This document shows, piece after piece, positions 44,925 to 53,755 of a DNA stretch of 64,000 bases. Positions within the stretch are counted from its first letter, which is position 1, and each line of letters begins with the position of its first letter. The translations under genes were made by a program, and so were the position numbers. The notes below the pieces were generated by a model. That model saw nothing but the letters and a program-made list of their open reading frames with translations. It searched no databases and had not been told where the DNA came from. Source of the stretch: Maribacter sp044594925. Lineage in GTDB: Bacteria > Bacteroidota > Bacteroidia > Flavobacteriales > Flavobacteriaceae. The DNA lies in assembly GCF_044594925.1 (NCBI RefSeq), contig NZ_CP138991.1, forward strand, positions 3,782,001 to 3,846,000. Reading direction: 5' to 3'.

Positions 44925-46457
44925 TTAATGCTTAAAATGACGCGTGCCTGTCATCACCATTGAAATTCCGTTCGCATTACAATAATCTACGGTCAGCTGG
45001 TCTTTGATAGAGCCTCCTGGTTGAATAACGCTAGTAATACCTGCTTTGTCCGCAATCTCAACGCAATCAGGGAACGGGAAGAAAGCATCACTGGCCATTA
45101 CAGCACCATCTAGGTCAAAATTAAAGGACTGCGCCTTGTGTATGGCTTGGTTTAGGGCATCTACTCGCGAAGTCTGTCCGGTGCCGCTTGCGCACAATTG
45201 CTTGTTTTTTGTTAAGACGATGGTATTCGATTTAGTGTGCTTGCATAATTTTGAAGCAAATAGTAAATCTTCCAGTTCTTGCTCGTTAGGCTTAGTGTTG
45301 GTTGCATAGCTTAAATCTGCAAGCGTGTCCGTTTTATGGTCTTTTTCTTGAAGCAACATTCCGTTTAAACAGGTTCTTACCAGCATTTCTGGCATATCCG
45401 TTTCGTTCTGTATCAGGATAATTCTATTCTTTTTTCCTTTAAGTATTTCTAGGGCGTCTGCTGCATAGCTTGGCGCAATAACAACCTCACAGAATAGTTT
45501 GTGAATCTCTTCCGCAGTTGCTTTGTCAATCTCTTTATTACTGATTAAAACACCTCCAAAAGCAGAAACCGGGTCGCCGGCCAAGGCGTCTATATAAGCC
45601 TGGTGAAGGGTGCTACGTTGTGCCAGTCCACAGGCATTATTATGTTTTAGGATGGCGAAGGTAGGAGCATCGTTTTTGAATTCTCCCATAAGATTTACCG
45701 CGGCATCAACATCTAACAAGTTATTATAAGAGAGCTCTTTACCATGAAGTTTGGAGAACATAGCATCAAAATCTCCAAAGAAAAATCCTTTCTGGTGCGG
45801 ATTTTCTCCATAACGCAATACTTTACCATTGGTTTCACTTACTTTAAGTGCGGCGATTTCATGGTTCTGATTAAAATAATTGAAAATGGCAGTATCATAA
45901 TGAGAGGAAACATTAAAGGATTTTGCTGCAAAACGCTTTCGGTCTTCTAGGGTAGTATTGCCATTATCCTGGGAAATGACTTCTAAAAATTCTGCATAAT
46001 CTTCCATGGAAGACACGCACATCACATCCTTAAAGTTTTTTGCTGCCGCACGTATTAGGGAAATACCTCCGATATCTATTTTTTCTATAATGTCCTGTTC
46101 CGAGGCACCGCTGGCAACTGTTTTTTCAAATGGATAGAGATCTACGATTACGATATCTAACTGTGGAATTTCAAATTCTGCTAATTGCGCAACATCACTT
46201 TCATTGTCTTGGCGGTTAAGGATACCTCCAAATACTTTTGGGTGTAGGGTTTTTACGCGCCCGCCTAAGATAGATGGGTAACTGGTAACATCTTCTACAG
46301 GAACAACTTCTATTCCAAGGTCTTTAATGAATTTTTCCGTGCCGCCGGTAGAATAAATCGTTATGCCAAGTTCATTGAATTTCTTAACAATAGGTTCTAA
46401 ACCGTCTTTATGAAAAACGGAAATTAATGCAGAAGTCGCTTTTTTTAAAGTGCTCAT
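44925..46457 (-). CDS. purH: Bifunctional AICAR transformylase/IMP cyclohydrolase
   Basis: A 510-residue PurH. N-terminal cyclohydrolase (about 1-145; STGGTEKFIKDLG and ILGGRVKTLHPKVFGGIL) and C-terminal transformylase (about 195-510; RYGENPHQKG, LKHNNACGLA, SDAFFPFPDCVE). It carries out the last two steps of IMP synthesis. It is transcribed from its own promoter at 46490-46518. Confidence 0.97.
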   Translation of the reverse strand: MSTLKKATSALISVFHKDGLEPIVKKFNELGITIYSTGGTEKFIKDLGIEVVPVEDVTSYPSILGGRVKTLHPKVFGGILNRQDNESDVAQLAEFEIPQLDIVIVDLYPFEKTVASGASEQDIIEKIDIGGISLIRAAAKNFKDVMCVSSMEDYAEFLEVISQDNGNTTLEDRKRFAAKSFNVSSHYDTAIFNYFNQNHEIAALKVSETNGKVLRYGENPHQKGFFFGDFDAMFSKLHGKELSYNNLLDVDAAVNLMGEFKNDAPTFAILKHNNACGLAQRSTLHQAYIDALAGDPVSAFGGVLISNKEIDKATAEEIHKLFCEVVIAPSYAADALEILKGKKNRIILIQNETDMPEMLVRTCLNGMLLQEKDHKTDTLADLSYATNTKPNEQELEDLLFASKLCKHTKSNTIVLTKNKQLCASGTGQTSRVDALNQAIHKAQSFNFDLDGAVMASDAFFPFPDCVEIADKAGITSVIQPGGSIKDQLTVDYCNANGISMVMTGTRHFKH

Positions 46458-46489
46458 GGGTAGTGCTTGTAATTAGTAATTTAAGCACA

Positions 46490-46518
46490 CAAAAGTAATT
46501 TTTTTAAAAGTAGCACAA
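46490..46518 (-). promoter_or_regulatory. Promoter of purH (TTG-N18-TACTTTTG)
   Basis: On the minus strand TTG (46516-46518), 18 nt, then TACTTTTG (46490-46497), a full consensus match, 32 nt before the purH ATG. No purine-regulator site or riboswitch was recognised. Confidence 0.7.
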
Positions 46519-46632
46519 TAACGAGGTTATCAACAAATAAGCTAAAGTTTTGAACCACGCAAAGGGGCTAATTTCAATTTTTACGAAACAAGTTCAAAAT
46601 AATCTACAGTGAATGGTTCAAAAACCAGTCTC

Positions 46633-47088
46633 TTAGGGTTCTATAATCTTTGCAACTTCGGCATTTACAAATTCTAGAAAGCGCTCGTCTTCATCAGTGA
46701 ATGGGTCAGGGGTGTTAGAATCTATATCTATCTGACCGATATTTTCTCCGTTAACGAACAAGGGAACAACAATTTCTGATTTTACTGTAATACTACAGGC
46801 AATATAGTTGTCTTGGGCTTGTACATCAGGGACAACAAAATTTTGATTACTCACCGCAACTTGACCGCATATACCTTTTCCGAACGGAATTATCGTGTGG
46901 TCGGTAGGTTCTCCTGTATAAGGACCTAGCTTCAATTCCTCTTTTTTGCCATTCCTAAAATAAAACCCGACCCAATCATAATGCGGAACGTTTTCTTGAA
47001 GAAGATCACAAATGTTTTTTAGTTTGGTTTCCGTTTCCTCTTTTGTGTTGGTTATTGCTTTTATTTTAGGTTTTAGGGTATCGAACAT
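46633..47088 (-). CDS. msrC: GAF-domain free methionine-(R)-sulfoxide reductase
   Basis: A GAF-domain protein of the YebR/fRMsr type. It shares the pattern of E. coli fRMsr: HYDWVGFYF, PFGKGICGQVA (first Cys) and IACS followed by SEIVVPL (catalytic Cys), then IGQIDIDS and FTDEDERFLE. It reduces free, not protein-bound, methionine-R-sulfoxide. The frame can be extended to a TTG at 47103, but the ATG at 47088 is preferred, giving 151 residues. Confidence 0.88.
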   Translation of the reverse strand: MFDTLKPKIKAITNTKEETETKLKNICDLLQENVPHYDWVGFYFRNGKKEELKLGPYTGEPTDHTIIPFGKGICGQVAVSNQNFVVPDVQAQDNYIACSITVKSEIVVPLFVNGENIGQIDIDSNTPDPFTDEDERFLEFVNAEVAKIIEP

Positions 47089-47196
47089 GGTAGTTAATTT
47101 CAAAATCTAAGTCAAAAGTCGATTTTTAATAGGAAACTAACAATACGAATAGCCTTAAATATTCGTTAAGTAATTCTAGTGAAAATTCTAAAATAG

Positions 47197-47204
47197 TATC
47201 TTTA
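47197..47204 (+). promoter_or_regulatory. -7-like element TATCTTTA before the HYC_CC_PP gene
   Basis: It fits TAnnTTTG except for the last base. It lies 4 nt before a GTG (47209) and 16 nt before the ATG at 47221, so transcription would start about at the GTG. Confidence 0.45.
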
Positions 47205-47220
47205 CACAGTGAAAAAAGTA

Positions 47221-47619
47221 ATGCGTAAAATATGGTCCGTTGTTATGGCGGTGCTATTATTGTTTTCAACCGTCTCTTGGACTATTGAAAAACATACCTG
47301 TATGGGGCGTGTAATGAATGTGGCTTTATTTACGAAGGCTCAAGACTGTGGCATGCTAGCTGCCATGCGGGTTATGGAGAAAGATGCGGACGAAAACCAC
47401 TGTTGTGGTGAAGAAACCCTTACGATCCAAGGCCAAGATGATCTTAAAATTTCGTTTAACGATATTTCTTTGGACCAACAGGTCTTTATCGTTGTTTTTA
47501 CCAATGCGTACGTTGCGTTGTTCTCTACTACGGAGCAGCAAACGAATATAAACGAGTATTACCCGCCACCACTTCTGGTCAGGGACATACAGTTACTCGA
47601 CGAAACTTTTTTAATTTGA
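47221..47619 (+). CDS. HYC_CC_PP-family small protein, heavy-metal operon
   Basis: A 132-residue protein with a signal peptide or membrane anchor (about 4-20) and the family-type pattern: HTC (His25-Cys27), a further Cys43, HCC (60-62) and a YYPPP stretch near the C-terminus. A GTG at 47209 would add four residues; the ATG is preferred because it lies downstream of the expected transcription start. The Cys/His sites suggest metal binding. It stands first in the metal operon. Confidence 0.75.
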   Translation: MRKIWSVVMAVLLLFSTVSWTIEKHTCMGRVMNVALFTKAQDCGMLAAMRVMEKDADENHCCGEETLTIQGQDDLKISFNDISLDQQVFIVVFTNAYVALFSTTEQQTNINEYYPPPLLVRDIQLLDETFLI

Positions 47620-47729
47620 TGTGATTCCTCACTAGAGGATATTTTTGAAGCAGATTCCACCATGTTCTTGTTGCGGTGGCTAGGAAACAAAAGCGCCCAA
47701 TGCTTTGGGAAACATCAAATAAAAAAATC

Positions 47730-48449
47730 ATGAAACATACCTATACAGTTACCGGAATGACCTGCAACGGTTGCGTGGCATCGGTAAATAAATACCTTAC
47801 ATCAATAGAGGGGGTACAAAAAGTAGAAATAGACTTAGAGGCATCCGAAGCGGTCGTTCAAATGAGAGAACATATTGGCCTGAACACTTTTAAATCGGTC
47901 TTGCCAGAAAAATATACGATTTCAGAAAAGGGAAATCATGTCATGGAGATGATGGTGCAGGACGATGAAAAATCAAAGTTGCAGCAGTTAAAACCCTTAT
48001 TACTCATTTTCGCCTATTTATTTGCTGCAGCCATTTTGCTTAATTATAAAAATTGGAGCACAGCAGAGGCTATGTTGGATTTTATGGGACTGTTCTATAT
48101 TGTATTCAGTTTCTTTAAGTTGCTAGATTTAAAAGGCTTTCCAGACAGCTTTCGCATGTACGACCCCTTGGCAAAGGTAATCCCTGCGTATGGTTGGGTG
48201 TATCCTTTTATGGAGCTGTCTCTTGGCCTGTTATTTTTAATGCGAATTCAAATACCTATTGCCTTGGTGGTTACCATATTCATCTTAGGCGTAACAACCG
48301 TAGGCGTTACCAAGAGCCTGCTAAATAAGAAAAGTATCCGCTGCGCTTGTCTCGGTACTGCTCTTAAATTACCTATGACGGAAGCAACTTTCATTGAAAA
48401 TGCCGTTATGCTAGTGATGGCCGCTGTCATGTTATTAGGGCTTATTTAA
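47730..48449 (+). CDS. HMA-MauE fusion membrane protein
   Basis: A 239-residue protein with an N-terminal heavy-metal-associated domain (GMTCNGC, Cys12 and Cys15) and a C-terminal MauE/DoxX-like membrane part of four helices with an RCACLG motif near the end. The open frame reaches a GTG at 47676, but the HMA domain begins at the ATG at 47730. Fusion of a metallochaperone domain with a redox-type membrane domain suggests metal transfer linked to thiol redox; the metal, probably copper, is inferred. Confidence 0.82.
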   Translation: MKHTYTVTGMTCNGCVASVNKYLTSIEGVQKVEIDLEASEAVVQMREHIGLNTFKSVLPEKYTISEKGNHVMEMMVQDDEKSKLQQLKPLLLIFAYLFAAAILLNYKNWSTAEAMLDFMGLFYIVFSFFKLLDLKGFPDSFRMYDPLAKVIPAYGWVYPFMELSLGLLFLMRIQIPIALVVTIFILGVTTVGVTKSLLNKKSIRCACLGTALKLPMTEATFIENAVMLVMAAVMLLGLI

Positions 48450-48459
48450 AAAAGAGGCA

Positions 48460-50733
48460 ATGATGAAATATATGCTTTTAGTCTTAATGACGATTCCGCT
48501 CTTGACCTTGTCTCAAAGTAAAGTAGAAGGCATGGTGATGGAAAAAAATAGTGGTAACGAGTATATGGCCCTCTCGGGAGCCAATGTATATTGGTTAAAC
48601 TCCCAAACGGGAACCATAACTAATGATCAGGGTTTATTTAGCATTCCTTATTCAAAGGAATACGATAAATTGATAATTAGTCATGTTGGTTTTAAAACCG
48701 ACACGTTAATAATCAATGAACCAAAAATTGTTCAGCATACCTTGCAGCTCTCAAACGAACTAGATGAGGTAGTTGTGCAACAAGAACGTGATGCGGTAGA
48801 GAAGATCTTTTTCAGTGCTCGGAATGTAATTACCGTAAATAGTGCAGAGCTATTGAAAGCGGCTTGTTGTAACCTATCCGAAAGTTTTGAAACCAACCCG
48901 GCGATAGATGTTAACTTTTCAGATGCTTTAACGGGAACCAAGCAAATTCAGATGTTAGGGCTCACAAGTCCGTATTTGCTTATTACACAGGAAAATATTC
49001 CTATGGTTCGTGGGGCTTCGCAGGCGTATGGACTCACATTTACTCCTGGTACTTGGGTAGAGAGTATTCAAATTACCAAAGGTGCGGGGAGTGTGGTAAA
49101 CGGGTATGAGAGTATTTCGGGACAAATAAATACAGAATTGGTGAAACCGCTAACGGACAAGCGTCTTTTTGTAAACGGTTATGCAAATCGGAATGGACGT
49201 TTAGAACTGAATACCCATATAAATCATAACATTTCTGATAAGTGGAGTACAGGCCTGTTTATCCATGGTAATTTACGGAGGCAAAAAGAAGACAGAAATA
49301 ATGATGGTTTTTTAGATGCCCCTTTGGCAGAGCAAATAAATATAATGAACAGATGGCAATACCAGAACCCGGAAACGGGATGGGTAAGTTTCATCAACTT
49401 TCGATTTTTGAACGATGAAAAGCAAATTGGTCAGGTAGCGTTCGACCCCGAGTCTCCAAACGCGATTCGTGGTACAAGACCAGAAGGAATAGTATTGAAC
49501 GGTACCGAAGCATGGGGAAGTGAAATAGCTACACGGAGGTTTGATTCTTCTGTGAAGCTTGGGTATGTTTTTCCTGAGCTACCTTTTCAAAGTTTTGGTT
49601 TTCAAGCCTCTTATAGTAATCATCAACAGGAATCCTATTACGGGTTCAATAGGTATGATATTGAACATCGTAGTATGTACTCCAACCTAATTTTCAATTC
49701 CATAATAGGGGATACCCGAAGTAAATTTAAAACGGGACTTACATTTGCTTATGATACCTATGATGAATTGGTCAATACACAGGATTTTGGAAGGGACGAT
49801 AGCTCGGGAGGTGTCTTTTTTGAATACAGTTATGAAAATCTGGAAAAGCTTAGTCTCACCGCAGGTCTTAGGGTAGATACACATAATCGCTTGGGTACTT
49901 TCGTTACCCCAAGGCTGCATATGCGTTATACGCCTTGGGAGCTAGGAAGCTTTAGGGCTTCTTTTGGTAGAGGTAGGAGAGCGGCTAATATTTTTGCGGA
50001 GAATCAGCAATTGTTCGGTTCTTCTAGGCAAATTCAGCTTTTAGATACTCAGGGAAGTGTTTATGGTCTTGACCCCGAAGATGCTTGGAATTATGGTGTT
50101 AGCTTTTTACAAGGTTTCTTGTTTTTAAATAGGAAAGGAAATATTACGCTTGATTACTATAAAACTGATTTTATAAATCAAGTGGTTGTGGATTGGGAGA
50201 ATCCTAGAGCTATTTCATTTTACAATTTAGATGGAAAAAGTTTTGCAGATAGTTTTCAATTAGAGGTGAATCATGAAATCCTAAAGAATCTAGACCTGCG
50301 TTTGGCTTATAAATACTATGATGTGCAAACGGATTATAGGAACGGCAGACTTCAAAAGCCATTGCAGGCGCAAAATAGGTTTTTTGCAAATGTGGGTTAT
50401 GAAACCAGTCCTAAAGATAATGGTGCGCGGTGGAAGTTTGATTATACTGTACATGCTTTAGGGGAGCAACGCCTGCCAAACACCGATGAAAACCCTCCGC
50501 AATTTCGTTTGGGTATTACGGCGCAAGGATATAGCCTAATGAATGCCCAGACGACCAAAGTGTTTTCCGAAAAATTCGAAGTCTATCTTGGTGGGGAGAA
50601 TTTAACTAATTTTAGACAAAATAACCCGGTTTTGGGCGCGGATAACCCTTTTGGCGAGAATTTTGATACTAGTATTGTATTTGCGCCTATTATGGGAAGA
50701 ATGTTTTATTTAGGATTTAGATATAAAATATAA
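48460..50733 (+). CDS. TonB-dependent receptor of the metal operon
   Basis: A 757-residue receptor: signal peptide (1-18), carboxypeptidase-regulatory-like domain (about 21-98), plug (about 115-225) and 22-strand barrel ending in a terminal F-R-Y-K-I. The plug has Cys136-Cys137 in the ACCNLSESF block, which I recall as a recurring variant in flavobacterial receptors near HMA proteins. Its place between two HMA proteins suggests uptake of a metal or metal complex. The substrate is not shown by sequence. Confidence 0.9.
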   Translation: MMKYMLLVLMTIPLLTLSQSKVEGMVMEKNSGNEYMALSGANVYWLNSQTGTITNDQGLFSIPYSKEYDKLIISHVGFKTDTLIINEPKIVQHTLQLSNELDEVVVQQERDAVEKIFFSARNVITVNSAELLKAACCNLSESFETNPAIDVNFSDALTGTKQIQMLGLTSPYLLITQENIPMVRGASQAYGLTFTPGTWVESIQITKGAGSVVNGYESISGQINTELVKPLTDKRLFVNGYANRNGRLELNTHINHNISDKWSTGLFIHGNLRRQKEDRNNDGFLDAPLAEQINIMNRWQYQNPETGWVSFINFRFLNDEKQIGQVAFDPESPNAIRGTRPEGIVLNGTEAWGSEIATRRFDSSVKLGYVFPELPFQSFGFQASYSNHQQESYYGFNRYDIEHRSMYSNLIFNSIIGDTRSKFKTGLTFAYDTYDELVNTQDFGRDDSSGGVFFEYSYENLEKLSLTAGLRVDTHNRLGTFVTPRLHMRYTPWELGSFRASFGRGRRAANIFAENQQLFGSSRQIQLLDTQGSVYGLDPEDAWNYGVSFLQGFLFLNRKGNITLDYYKTDFINQVVVDWENPRAISFYNLDGKSFADSFQLEVNHEILKNLDLRLAYKYYDVQTDYRNGRLQKPLQAQNRFFANVGYETSPKDNGARWKFDYTVHALGEQRLPNTDENPPQFRLGITAQGYSLMNAQTTKVFSEKFEVYLGGENLTNFRQNNPVLGADNPFGENFDTSIVFAPIMGRMFYLGFRYKI

Positions 50734-50739
50734 GTAATT

Positions 50740-51096
50740 ATGAAAAAAGTAGTTTTAATATTGGTTTTAGGATTTTTTACAGTCTGTACTTTTGCTCAGG
50801 AAAAGAACAAAAAATTAACCATGGAGGTAGATGGTAAATGCGATATGTGTAAAACGCGCATAGAAAAGGCAGCTTTAGGGGTAAAAGGTGTAAAGTATGC
50901 CATGTGGGATATTCCCTCCCATGAGTTGTCCTTAATAATAGATGAGCGAAAAACAGACCCTATGCAAGTAAAAACGGCTCTAGTGGCTGTTGGTCATGAT
51001 ACAAAAGAATTAAAGGCAACAGCGGAAGCATATAATAGTGTGCATCCCTGTTGTAAGTATCGTGAGGATAGTTCTGACGATAGTGGAAAACATTAG
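50740..51096 (+). CDS. Secreted HMA-domain metal-binding protein
   Basis: A 118-residue protein with a signal peptide (1-19, ending TFA) and one heavy-metal-associated domain with CDMC (Cys34, Cys37). A second possible site is the C-terminal HPCC (His102, Cys104, Cys105), and the tail is acidic and His-ended. It would carry metal in the periplasm, perhaps between the TonB receptor and the HMA-MauE protein. It begins 6 nt after the receptor stop. Confidence 0.88.
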   Translation: MKKVVLILVLGFFTVCTFAQEKNKKLTMEVDGKCDMCKTRIEKAALGVKGVKYAMWDIPSHELSLIIDERKTDPMQVKTALVAVGHDTKELKATAEAYNSVHPCCKYREDSSDDSGKH

Positions 51097-51121
51097 TTGA
51101 TGTTTGAAACGGCTTAAAAGT

Positions 51122-51158
51122 AAAACCCGCTTTTGATAGATTTCAAAAGCGGGTTTTT
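51122..51158. terminator. Terminator after the metal operon, convergent with groEL
   Basis: AAACCCGCTTTTGA pairs with TTCAAAAGCGGGTTT around a short loop, flanked by T-run on the plus strand. It can serve the operon and, with A-run on the other side, perhaps groEL as well. Confidence 0.88.
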
Positions 51159-51221
51159 ATATTTAGTATAATAATGGTATGTGCGAGAACAAGCTATTTT
51201 CTAGCTCGTTGCGGCTCGCCA

Positions 51222-52859
51222 CTACATCATGCCTGGCATTCCGCCACCTCCGCCCATTGGCGGCATAGCAGCAGGGGCATCTTCTTTAATGTCTGTCAAA
51301 GCACATTCTGTAGTCAAAATCATTCCAGAAACCGAAGCTGCATTTTCTAAAGCGACTCTAGTTACCTTCTTAGGATCTATAATACCTGCTTTCATCATTT
51401 CAACATACTTTTCAGATTTAGCATCGTATCCGTAGTCACCTTTTCCTTCTAGGATTTTAGCAATGACAACAGAACCTTCACCACCAGCGTTAGAAACAAT
51501 GGTTCTTAATGGAGCTTCTATAGCACGAGCAACAATTTGTAGACCTGTAGCTTCGTCCTCATTTTCTGTAGCGACTTTCGTCAAAACAGCTTTAGCTCTT
51601 ACCAAGGCAACACCACCACCGGCAACGATACCTTCTTCTACAGCCGCTCTTGTTGCATGTAGCGCATCATCAACACGGTCTTTTTTCTCTTTCATCTCTA
51701 CCTCGGAAGCGGCACCTACGTAAAGAACGGCTACACCACCAGCTAACTTAGCCAAACGCTCTTGTAGTTTTTCCTTATCGTAATCAGATGTTGTCGTTTC
51801 AATCTGAGATTTGATTTGATTCACTCTTGTTTTAATATCCTTTGCAACACCACCACCATTTACAACAGTTGTGTTGTCTTTGTCTATTTGTACCTTTTCA
51901 CAAGTACCTAACATATCAATAGTAGTATTATCTAAAGAAAAACCTCTTTCCTCGGAAATGACGGTACCACCGGTTAGGATTGCAATATCTTCTAGCATTG
52001 CTTTTCTACGATCTCCAAATCCTGGAGCTTTTACAGCAGCAATTTTTAAAGAACCTCTTAGTTTGTTTACGACTAAAGTAGCCAATGCTTCACCATCAAC
52101 ATCTTCTGCGATAATCAATAGTGGTTTTCCAGATTGTGCCACCGGTTCTAGAACAGGTAGTAAATCTTTCATAGAAGATATTTTCTTGTCGAATAAAAGG
52201 ATGTACGGACTTTCTAGTTCTGCAACCATTTTCTCTGAGTCGGTAACAAAGTAAGGAGAAAGGTACCCTCTATCGAATTGCATACCTTCTACAACGTCTA
52301 CGTAAGTATCCGTTCCTTTAGCCTCTTCAACAGTGATTACACCTTCTTTACCAACTTTACCAAAAGCTTGAGCGATTAAATCGCCAATAGTGTCATCGTT
52401 ATTGGCAGAGATAGAAGCAACTTGCTTTATCTTCTCAGAAGAATCACCTACTTTTTTGGATTGTTTGGATAAATCGGAAACAATAGCCTCAACAGCTTTG
52501 TCTATACCTCTTTTTAAATCCATTGGGTTAGCGCCTGCCGCAACGTTCTTAAGTCCTTCCTTAACGATTGCTTGCGCTAAAACAGTTGCGGTAGTTGTCC
52601 CGTCACCTGCTAAATCGTTGGTTTTGGAAGCTACCTCTTTAACCATTTGCGCACCCATATTTTCCAAAGCGTCCGCGAGTTCAATTTCTTTTGCTACCGT
52701 TACACCATCTTTGGTTACTTGTGGTGCTCCAAAAGATTTACTAATGATAACATTTCGTCCTTTTGGTCCTAATGTTACTTTAACCGCATTAGCCAATGCA
52801 TCAACACCTCTCTTAAGGCCGTCTCTTGCATCGATATCAAATTTTATGTCTTTTGCCAT
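51222..52859 (-). CDS. groL: Chaperonin GroEL (60 kDa)
   Basis: A 545-residue chaperonin ending in the Gly/Met tail GGGGGMPGMM. Motifs: DGTTTATVLAQ (ATP site, about 87-97), GDRRKAMLEDIAILTGG, VGMQF-like hinge. Forms the folding cage with GroES. It follows groS by 112 nt. Confidence 0.99.
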   Translation of the reverse strand: MAKDIKFDIDARDGLKRGVDALANAVKVTLGPKGRNVIISKSFGAPQVTKDGVTVAKEIELADALENMGAQMVKEVASKTNDLAGDGTTTATVLAQAIVKEGLKNVAAGANPMDLKRGIDKAVEAIVSDLSKQSKKVGDSSEKIKQVASISANNDDTIGDLIAQAFGKVGKEGVITVEEAKGTDTYVDVVEGMQFDRGYLSPYFVTDSEKMVAELESPYILLFDKKISSMKDLLPVLEPVAQSGKPLLIIAEDVDGEALATLVVNKLRGSLKIAAVKAPGFGDRRKAMLEDIAILTGGTVISEERGFSLDNTTIDMLGTCEKVQIDKDNTTVVNGGGVAKDIKTRVNQIKSQIETTTSDYDKEKLQERLAKLAGGVAVLYVGAASEVEMKEKKDRVDDALHATRAAVEEGIVAGGGVALVRAKAVLTKVATENEDEATGLQIVARAIEAPLRTIVSNAGGEGSVVIAKILEGKGDYGYDAKSEKYVEMMKAGIIDPKKVTRVALENAASVSGMILTTECALTDIKEDAPAAMPPMGGGGGMPGMM

Positions 52860-52971
52860 TTTGTGTTTTAGTTTTTAGCCTTTTGGCTTATTGCCTTGGG
52901 CTACTGTTTTTAATTAGTGAATTAATTTACTGTTTGACTACAGGCTAATCGCCAAAAGTCTAACGTTATTA

Positions 52972-53250
52972 TTAGATGATAGCTAAGATGTCACTTTCGC
53001 GCATCATAAGGTAATCCGTGCCTTCTAATTTTAACTCCGTTCCTGCGTATTTTCCGTAAAGAACAGTATCACCTACTTTAACCGTAATGTTTTCATCTTT
53101 TGTTCCAGGTCCAACAGCAACTACTTTTCCCTTTTGAGGTTTTTCTTTAGCAGTATCTGGGATATAAATTCCAGAAGCTGTTTTAGTTTCCGCTGCCATA
53201 GGTTCTATAAGAACTCTATCTGCCAATGGTTTAATACTAACTTTAGCCAT
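52972..53250 (-). CDS. groS: Co-chaperonin GroES (10 kDa)
   Basis: A 92-residue GroES with the mobile loop (about 18-34) ending in SGIYIPDTAKEK and the YGKYAGTELKL block. Caps GroEL. Upstream I see no CIRCE element (TTAGCACTC-N9-GAGTGCTAA), so HrcA control is not indicated; a weak -7-like TAATTTCT lies near 53305 on the minus strand. Confidence 0.98.
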   Translation of the reverse strand: MAKVSIKPLADRVLIEPMAAETKTASGIYIPDTAKEKPQKGKVVAVGPGTKDENITVKVGDTVLYGKYAGTELKLEGTDYLMMRESDILAII

Positions 53251-53336
53251 AATATTATTAATTTATAATTGATTTTTTAGTTTGACGTTAGAGGGTCAGA
53301 AATTATGCCATTACCTGAAAACTGACATATTTAATG

Positions 53337-53367
53337 TAAAAATGCCAGCTTAGTGACAAGCTGGCAT
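53337..53367 (-). terminator. Terminator after secG
   Basis: On the minus strand ATGCCAGCTT pairs with AAGCTGGCAT (10 bp, 6-nt loop) followed by five T. It ends the miaB-to-secG operon before groS. Confidence 0.85.
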
Positions 53368-53390
53368 CTTTGTATTGTGTGTATATTTTA

Positions 53391-53750
53391 TTAAATGCTA
53401 TCCGTGGGAGTAGTATCAGGAGTTACTTCTGGTGTAACTTCTTCGGGTAAGGTCTCTGGAACAACAGTTTCAATATCGTCTCCCTGTAATAATTTAGAAT
53501 CCGCATCACCAAAATTACCTTTAAGTGCAATGTTGGATGCTAATATTAAAAGAACCAAAAGTCCTGACAGGGTCCACGTACTTTTATCTAAAAAGTCTCC
53601 TGTCTTTTTTACACCACCAACTACTTGGTTTCCACCGCCACCAAAAGAAGAAGATAATCCGCCACCTTTAGGATTTTGTACCATGATTACTAAGACCAAC
53701 AAAAAACAAACGATGATAATTAGAATCAGGAATATTGAAAATGTACTCAT
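53391..53750 (-). CDS. secG: Protein translocase subunit SecG
   Basis: A 119-residue SecG with two membrane helices (about 4-22 and 57-76), the QNPKGGGLSSSFGGGG loop and an acidic, Pro/Thr-rich C-terminal tail (about 90-119), longer than in E. coli. It assists SecYE. Last gene of its operon. Confidence 0.93.
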   Translation of the reverse strand: MSTFSIFLILIIIVCFLLVLVIMVQNPKGGGLSSSFGGGGNQVVGGVKKTGDFLDKSTWTLSGLLVLLILASNIALKGNFGDADSKLLQGDDIETVVPETLPEEVTPEVTPDTTPTDSI

Positions 53751-53755
53751 TATAC

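Noticed and set aside
47676..47729. Extended GTG start for the HMA-MauE fusion
   Set aside because: The HMA domain starts at the ATG at 47730; the extra 18 residues are basic and unlike the family.
51229..52878. Several plus-strand frames opposite groEL
   Set aside because: They are mirror frames of a highly conserved gene and have low-complexity composition.
53251..53390. CIRCE heat-shock operator upstream of groS
   Set aside because: No TTAGCACTC/GAGTGCTAA pair is present.
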